Assembly (NCBI RefSeq): GCF_049275935.1 | Contig: NZ_CP184830.1 | Location: 6,138,001-6,202,000, forward strand | Length of the DNA: 64,000 bases | From: Endozoicomonas_A sp049275935 | GTDB lineage: Bacteria; Pseudomonadota; Gammaproteobacteria; Pseudomonadales; Endozoicomonadaceae | Reading direction: 5' to 3' | Shown here: positions 59,265 to 64,000 of the stretch, in pieces | Numbering within the stretch: position 1 is the stretch's first letter | Layout: every line of letters starts with the position of its first letter | Notes under the pieces: generated by a model | The model's input: only the letters and a program-made list of their open reading frames with translations | What the model was told of the DNA's origin: nothing | Database searches by the model: none | Position numbers and translations under genes: made by a program

Positions 59265-59288
59265 CTTGTCTCATAGTGAAGAGACAAG
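59265..59288 (-). terminator. Hairpin after the KTSC-hydrolase gene
   Basis: CTTGTCTC (59265-59272) pairs with GAGACAAG (59281-59288) with an 8-base loop. On the minus strand it begins 26 bases past the stop of the hydrolase gene. No T-run follows. It also lies in the trpF upstream region (59046-59313), which holds no other gene. Confidence 0.4.
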
Positions 59289-59313
59289 AGCCAAATCAAG
59301 AGTAAAGCTTATT

Positions 59314-60360
59314 TCAATTCAAACGCCTGGAAGGGTACTGTCCTCTGATGGCCAGATTGTAATAGCGACCGACAGATTCGGCAGACAGCAAATCCTGGTA
59401 AACGCTCTCAGGTACATCATAATATCGATAGAGACTGTCACTACCCACAAACTGGATCTCCAGTATCCGGGCTGTTGGATCATAGCCCGCAGATGCCAGC
59501 GCAGTTGAGTCTACTGGCTGCCGATCAAAGGGTAAGGTTTCAAGACTATAAGCAACACTTCTGATCTGCTCCCTCAACATCTGGCCGCTGGGATCGCCTA
59601 AAACATAACTCATTCCAAAACTATGATTTTTCCAGTCGTCGCTCACAGTACTGTTTGTTACATTGGCGGGCAGAGGTCCGAAGGCAACACTTCTCAATAA
59701 ATTAATCACCAGATCATCAGAAAGCGTCAGGTATCGGGTCACACTCTGTTGATCAACGGGGTAACTCAAGGGGTAGCCTACCTGACTGGCCGGAGTAGCC
59801 ACTGACACCATCCCCATTAACTTCAATTGATCCCAGGCGATGCCAGCAGTGAAAGTCTGATAAACCGAACGCCAGGACTCATTACCATAAAAGTTCCCCT
59901 GAGAATGAGCCACCAGCAAAACCTTTCGGCATTGGCTGATGTCTTGCGTGTATTGACTAATATGCTTGCGAAGGTCACTATCGAACACATAACTGAATGC
60001 ATCATAGCTGATCACTATCAGCTCCAATCCTTCCCGGAACCAATTAGGTGCCAACTCTATTCCTGCAAGCCACAGAAAAAAATTACTGTAATCCTGCAGC
60101 AGTCTTTGTCGCGCCACTTCGAGCAATTGATCAAGAAGACTTTCATTGTGGTTATAAGAGAGCCTATAGCTGACCCGGTAGCCGGGAAGCTGACTTGCCA
60201 TCATCTCCTTCAGCATAATCTGGGACTCAACGGCATCCTCCCGATCGTTAAACATCCCATTACCATAAGCCATTGTTAAATCAGGTCTTGAAACAGGACA
60301 CTCTGCAGCCCATAAATTCAAGCTAAAGCACACAAGAAACAAGAGTATTACTTTCTTCAT
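59314..60360 (-). CDS. Exported alpha/beta-hydrolase-like protein with C-terminal KTSC domain
   Basis: 348 residues from the ATG at 60360 (AGGG 7 bases upstream). A signal peptide (KKVILLFLVCFSLNLWAAE) leads to a lipase-like domain: VLLVAHSQGNFYG puts the nucleophile Ser at 153, LSDDLV and NHSFGM offer an Asp and a His (His246). Residues 285-347 match the KTSC domain: STALASAGYDPTARILEIQF, then YRYYDVPESVYQDLLSAES and GRYYNLAIRGQYPSRR. KTSC is usually a free-standing small domain of unknown function, so the fusion is notable. Likely periplasmic or secreted; esterase activity is inference. Confidence 0.7.
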   Translation of the reverse strand: MKKVILLFLVCFSLNLWAAECPVSRPDLTMAYGNGMFNDREDAVESQIMLKEMMASQLPGYRVSYRLSYNHNESLLDQLLEVARQRLLQDYSNFFLWLAGIELAPNWFREGLELIVISYDAFSYVFDSDLRKHISQYTQDISQCRKVLLVAHSQGNFYGNESWRSVYQTFTAGIAWDQLKLMGMVSVATPASQVGYPLSYPVDQQSVTRYLTLSDDLVINLLRSVAFGPLPANVTNSTVSDDWKNHSFGMSYVLGDPSGQMLREQIRSVAYSLETLPFDRQPVDSTALASAGYDPTARILEIQFVGSDSLYRYYDVPESVYQDLLSAESVGRYYNLAIRGQYPSRRLN

Positions 60361-60401
60361 AATCATCCCTGAAAGAAGTTGAGACAGTGACTCATCCAGA
60401 A

Positions 60402-61325
60402 CTATTCGGTTGAACCATTCACTGCAAAATTACATTGACTCGCAAAATCTTCCGGTAACGTATAAGGCACCCCACTTAGATGGCCATTCATTTTATTCCA
60501 TGCTTCTATACGCTCTGACGTGTTATACATTTTCGCTTTCATTTTATGGCGAAACGCCGTTGCATCCCTGCCCATCACATGCCATAGACAAATAACTGCC
60601 GCACCCGACTCATCGTCCAACTCAATAATTCTTTCTCTGTCATAGGCATTCTCTAGTTTCTTCTGACTTACTTTCGCCAGCTGCCTGGCTGCTTTCTTTT
60701 CTTGTTCAGAATCAGTCAGAGTTTTCTCAATAAACCGCTCAATATCATCACGAACACCATCTTGATTACTGTCAATTCCAGCTAAACCTATCAAGCCATC
60801 CTCACCAGGATCGGGTGGCAGATCAAATAACCAGCGGGTTTCGGCAGATTGCAGACACTGCTCCCAGGAAAGACTTTCAAAGCGCTTGTTTTTGTTCAAT
60901 ATCAGACAGTAGCGACTGTTTCTGAACTCAAAACTCAAACGTTGTTGCAGGTACTGAACCGGATAAAGGACACCGAATTTGCGCTCAGACGCTACCGGAT
61001 AGAACTGCTTGCGCCATCGGAAAACATTCAGCGTCCTGCCTTCAAGAGAAACCACCTCATCTTCATCCACCTCCCAGTCCTGCAGTCTGCTCTGATCACA
61101 AGAACGGGAATAGACCATCCTTCCACTGCTAAAGTGAGGTAGCCAGTTAAACTTCTTTCTAATATTTTGACTCCATTGGTCTCGATCCTTGGACCCCTCC
61201 TGAAGACAGACTCCCTCCTCCTGACCACCCGATTCCAGTGATCCGGCCCGAGCTATCCCACTCAAGACCAATGAAACTAAAACGTAGACGATAAAGCCTG
61301 CTGTAGACCGATGTCGTTTTCTCAT
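60402..61325 (-). CDS. Exported protein of unknown function with a DxNxDG calcium-type motif
   Basis: 307 residues from the ATG at 61325. The signal peptide spans AGFIVYVLVSLVLSGIARAG. The body is Trp- and Tyr-rich, with paired cysteines, and contains GIDSNQDGVRDDIERFIEK near the middle, which fits a DxNxDGxxDD calcium-binding loop. No family is recognised. Its leader (CAGGGATGGATTATGA) is almost the same as that of the downstream hydrolase gene (CAGGGATGATTATGA), 41 bases away, so the two are probably co-transcribed and have related functions or origins. Confidence 0.6.
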   Translation of the reverse strand: MRKRHRSTAGFIVYVLVSLVLSGIARAGSLESGGQEEGVCLQEGSKDRDQWSQNIRKKFNWLPHFSSGRMVYSRSCDQSRLQDWEVDEDEVVSLEGRTLNVFRWRKQFYPVASERKFGVLYPVQYLQQRLSFEFRNSRYCLILNKNKRFESLSWEQCLQSAETRWLFDLPPDPGEDGLIGLAGIDSNQDGVRDDIERFIEKTLTDSEQEKKAARQLAKVSQKKLENAYDRERIIELDDESGAAVICLWHVMGRDATAFRHKMKAKMYNTSERIEAWNKMNGHLSGVPYTLPEDFASQCNFAVNGSTE

Positions 61326-61438
61326 AATCCATCCCTGGTTGCCTATTTCCTTGGCTATAAAAATATCAATCGATAAAGACAAATGCTTTATATAATAAAA
61401 AGACCTCTTGCCAGCCCGATTGTCAAGTGACTTTCAGG

Positions 61439-62242
61439 TCACCAGGGCAGCGTCGAGGCTACGAAGAAAGGATTCGGTTCACTTTTTGGCAGTTCGAAAT
61501 CTGCCGGATAACCCACATCAACAAAATAAAGACCATGGGGCTTGGCTGTAGTACCTCCTTCAGAACGTTTTCGGGCCTCCAGCACTTCTTTTGCCCAGAC
61601 CGGTGGTTTTCTGCCCGCACCAATTTCCAGAAGAACACCCGTGATGTTTCTTACCATATGATGAAGAAAAGCATTCGCCCTGACATCAATCACCACCATA
61701 TCGCCATGTCTGTAGACATTCAGATGCTGAATTTCACGAACCGCATGTTTCGCCTGACACTGTACCGCCCGATAAGCATCAAAATCATGCTCACCAATAA
61801 GCTGCTGCCCGGCAATATTCATCAACTCTACATCCAGTGGCCGGTAGTAAAAGGTGACACCTTTAGGCAGGTGAGCGGGTCTCACCGGTCGATTAAGAAT
61901 CACATAGCGATATCTGCGCCACAGTGCAGAATAGCGGGCATGAAAGTCTTCACTGACAGGCTGAACCCAGTTGAAGGAGATGTCATCCGGCAGGTTGGTA
62001 TTCCCTCCAAATGTCCAACCATAACCACTACGAACGGACTCAGTATCAAAATGAATAATCTGGTTGCAACCATGCACCCCGGCATCCGTCCTTCCTGCAC
62101 AAACGACAGAGACAGGATGATTGGCTACGTTCGACAACGCCTTTTCTACAGCAGCCTGAACCGAGGGAAGCCCTGACTTCAGACTCTGCCAACCATGGTA
62201 ACGGGAACCATCGTATTGAACACTGGCAGCTAATCGCGGCAT
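61439..62242 (-). CDS. truA: tRNA pseudouridine synthase A
   Basis: 267 residues. VCAGRTDAGVHGCNQIIHF contains the catalytic Asp; VQYDGSRYHGWQ, YRYVILNRP, and NAFLHHMVRNITGVLLEIG are family signatures. It converts uridines 38-40 of tRNA anticodon stems. The gene is in the usual place upstream of trpF in pseudomonad-like genomes, with two extra exported-protein genes inserted between them here. A 56-base spacer separates it from the next gene. Confidence 0.96.
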   Translation of the reverse strand: MPRLAASVQYDGSRYHGWQSLKSGLPSVQAAVEKALSNVANHPVSVVCAGRTDAGVHGCNQIIHFDTESVRSGYGWTFGGNTNLPDDISFNWVQPVSEDFHARYSALWRRYRYVILNRPVRPAHLPKGVTFYYRPLDVELMNIAGQQLIGEHDFDAYRAVQCQAKHAVREIQHLNVYRHGDMVVIDVRANAFLHHMVRNITGVLLEIGAGRKPPVWAKEVLEARKRSEGGTTAKPHGLYFVDVGYPADFELPKSEPNPFFVASTLPW

Positions 62243-62270
62243 GAAAAATACTCACTCCATCCATTAAAGA

Positions 62271-62354
62271 GGCTGCTGCAAAACTCCAATAACTCATTTC
62301 CACGCTGGGACCAGGAGAGCCTTTGAGCATAGGTGCCAGAGTTTTACAACAGCC
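62271..62354. repeat. 84-bp MITE-like element with 16-bp inverted ends
   Basis: GGCTGCTGCAAAACTC (62271-62286) is inverted as GAGTTTTACAACAGCC (62339-62354) with two mismatches. The interior has ACTCATTTCCACGCTGG, which matches ACTCGTTCCCACGCTGG next to GAGTTTTGCGACAGCC at 8128-8163. The termini resemble those of IS5-group transposons, so this could be moved by such a transposase. The rest of the truA to zinc-finger-gene spacer (62355-62556) shows nothing else recognisable. Confidence 0.65.
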
Positions 62355-62556
62355 ACTAAAAGGAGGGAAATTTATCAGGAGGCAGAAACAATTGGTAGGG
62401 CAGCAAGCCGAATAAACATAGGGTCCGCCTGGTTTTTAGACACTGAGACGCAATTTTTGGTACTCGAATGAAAAACACGTTTCTTTTCCAGATGCGTCAC
62501 TTTCCTGGTCTATCTTTACTCCCTACAAAAACACAAATAGATGTAAGGATAGATTT

Positions 62557-63882
62557 TTGAAAAACCTACTCTCCAATAGATGCAATGACAGAGTTTTCAG
62601 AAAACCACTCTCTGCAGGTCTTATGCTGCTGTTACTCTCATTGCCCGCTATTTGCCAGGCCGAATCATTTAAAAGAGGCTTTGTTGTCGAGTTGCAGCAG
62701 GATGAAAGCTCTCCAACAGGCAGCTTTTCTATACTGCAAGACCCGCACACCTTAATGAGCACCCCGTCATACCTTACTGATATAAACGACTATGCAGAAG
62801 CAATTTTGCCGCCAGAAGAGAAAGCAGACAGACTTGGCTGCGGGGTAAAAACCTCCTTATTTGAGTCGATCTCGTGGAAATTGATTTACGCCACTCATTT
62901 TCTGGTTGCTTACGAACTGATTATAACCACCAGTGATGCTATGCTGAGCGCCAAACCTTATTCAGGGGTACCTGCAGAAGCGCTTGTCGCTGTCGGCTCA
63001 CTTTTGCAAAGCTATTGGAACACCGATTCACCGCTGTTCAATCCGATAGGGCAACTGCAGGCAAGTCAGGATGATCCGTTTGTGATCACCACGATGATGC
63101 TCCCCGGACGTGGTCAACAAAAAAGCCAGGAACCAAACCAGCCATCAGCATCACCCGGTCAGCAAGCCTCTCATTCAACCACGCTGCTTAAAGCCACTCT
63201 CACCTACCGTTCGGGCTCCGGTGACGGCAACAAAGGCCCCGAACAACAACAGCACACTTTGGGTTTAAATTGTCACGTCGACTCCTGTAATGGCGTTTGT
63301 AAACTACGACAATCATCTGATAGCGGCGAGTCATCAGAAGAGAGGTCGCTGAATGCCGCAGAAACTCCAACAAACCAAACTGCAGTGACACCAGAACAAA
63401 GCAAGCAATACGCACGAATGGGTGATCTCATTCAAGCCCTGCACGATCTTCAGCCGTACGCCCTTACAGCATCGTTTATCAAGCCGGAAAATGAACCGCA
63501 GGAGCAAAGAAGAGCCTACAAGAAGCAACCCAAGCGCTTACATAGCACCGTCAGCAGTCTGAATAGAAGAAGATCCAGTCTCTTCGAGCAACACCATTGT
63601 AACGAGACAGTGGTCAGGGCGGATGGCAAGGAGCACCGATGCGATCGGGTCTCAGTCAGCGCTTCAGCCCTCAAGCGTCACAAAAAAAGATTCCACACAG
63701 GGTCACAAACTTATGATGAGCCAGCGCTCGGAGAGGATGATCAACAACAGTCATGTGGAACAACCTTCGAGAACTGTGAACAGCTGCCCTATCAGACAGA
63801 AGCGCATCGAAAAGGCAAGCAACTTCCTGATACAAAGCAGAATGAAAATGACTTAAACCCTTCAGAAGAAAGCAAAGAGTGA
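62557..63882 (+). CDS. Exported protein with a C2H2-like zinc finger
   Basis: 441 residues, starting at a TTG with AAGGA 8 bases upstream. A signal peptide is clear (RKPLSAGLMLLLLSLPAICQA, cut before ESF). Residues 40-180 form a moderately hydrophobic domain that is not recognised; 185-345 are low-complexity and polar. Residues 348-382 read as a C2H2 finger with an enlarged first loop: Cys348, Cys362, exactly 12 residues, His375, four residues, His380, then TG. A second, broken finger-like segment follows (Cys400, Cys407, His417, ending HRKGK). Eukaryote-like fingers in an exported bacterial protein suggest a host-directed role, which is inference. Confidence 0.6.
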   Translation: MKNLLSNRCNDRVFRKPLSAGLMLLLLSLPAICQAESFKRGFVVELQQDESSPTGSFSILQDPHTLMSTPSYLTDINDYAEAILPPEEKADRLGCGVKTSLFESISWKLIYATHFLVAYELIITTSDAMLSAKPYSGVPAEALVAVGSLLQSYWNTDSPLFNPIGQLQASQDDPFVITTMMLPGRGQQKSQEPNQPSASPGQQASHSTTLLKATLTYRSGSGDGNKGPEQQQHTLGLNCHVDSCNGVCKLRQSSDSGESSEERSLNAAETPTNQTAVTPEQSKQYARMGDLIQALHDLQPYALTASFIKPENEPQEQRRAYKKQPKRLHSTVSSLNRRRSSLFEQHHCNETVVRADGKEHRCDRVSVSASALKRHKKRFHTGSQTYDEPALGEDDQQQSCGTTFENCEQLPYQTEAHRKGKQLPDTKQNENDLNPSEESKE

Positions 63883-63966
63883 TCCAGCTTTCAGCCTCTA
63901 TTAAAAGACACTTCCAGAATGAACAGGCAGCTCAAATATTATCTGGATTTTTTAACAGGGCAAAAA

Positions 63967-64000
63967 ATGTCTGTTTTTTTGCCTTTGCTGCAATGCTGGT
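63967..64000 (+). CDS. Start of a possible exported protein, cut by the window end
   Basis: The ATG at 63967 has AGGG 7-8 bases upstream and opens a frame (MSVFLPLLQCW...) that is hydrophobic like a signal peptide and runs off the window. An in-frame ATG at 63919 is also possible. Too little is visible to identify it. Confidence 0.3.
   Translation, partial: MSVFLPLLQCW

Noticed and set aside
61427..62176. 249-codon plus-strand frame across truA
   Set aside because: Antisense shadow of truA.

Overview
The window looks like a chromosomal segment of a marine gammaproteobacterium. AcnB, PurF/CvpA, MetZ, the TrpF-TrpB-TrpA/AccD/FolC block and TruA are all gammaproteobacterial in type and order. 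The many toxin-antitoxin pieces, DUF29 proteins, decayed insertion sequences, and proteins with eukaryote-like domains (macro domain, C2H2 zinc finger, Fic) resemble host-associated Oceanospirillales such as Endozoicomonas. That taxonomic placement is inference from content, not from a marker-gene search.

Layout. (1) 1-18.8 kb is mostly housekeeping: the 3' part of ppnN, a degenerate Fic protein, a hemerythrin, an NlpC/P60-like protein, a SolA-type amine oxidase, acnB, a repeat cluster, a macro-domain protein, a MoxR-DUF58-TgpA transglutaminase operon, metZ, xni, an orphan Phd antitoxin, purF, cvpA and a ComEA-like protein. (2) 18.8-22.7 kb is accessory: a hicAB module between two 202-bp direct repeats, tandem DUF29 genes, a Uma2 nuclease gene, and a HigA-like antitoxin inside a 333-bp partial duplication. 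(3) 22.8-53.2 kb is one large minus-strand surface-polysaccharide cluster. It reads from a JUMPstart/ops-like element (about 53.2 kb) through mntA-hepT, wecB, wecC, an ISAs1-type element, rmlB, rmlA, an acetyltransferase, a beta-propeller protein, a PhyH dioxygenase, wbqC, wecE, a Wzx flippase, glycosyltransferases, a Wzy-like polymerase, a bi-domain oxidoreductase, an MBL-fold protein, a truncated oxidoreductase copy, a heparinase-family protein, a WbuB-like glycosyltransferase, a second copy of the IS, an epimerase, an initiating sugar-phosphate transferase and a WbpM/CapD dehydratase. (4) 53.4-64 kb returns to housekeeping: folC, a third DUF29 gene, accD, trpA, trpB, trpF and truA. It also holds two exported proteins, one an alpha/beta hydrolase with a C-terminal KTSC domain, and a secreted protein with a C2H2-like zinc finger.

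How the polysaccharide genes fit together. WecB and WecC would make UDP-ManNAcA. RmlA, RmlB and WecE would make dTDP-Fuc4N, and the PglD/NeuD-type acetyltransferase could N-acetylate it. These are two of the three enterobacterial common antigen sugars, but here they sit with a WbpM-type dehydratase, an epimerase/reductase and a small PglC-type initiating transferase, which suggests a Wzx/Wzy-dependent O-antigen or capsule begun on a 6-deoxy-HexNAc. The middle of the cluster (about 32-45 kb) is visibly AT-rich compared with the flanks, as expected for a horizontally exchanged serotype region.

The observations most worth following are the ops-like element with a toxin-antitoxin pair in its leader; the IS copy between wecC and rmlB, whose 53-bp flanking duplication leaves both genes intact; the WecE-WbqC-PhyH-propeller sub-cassette; and several divergent proteins (Fic lacking its catalytic His, macro domain, lipase-KTSC fusion, zinc-finger exoprotein).
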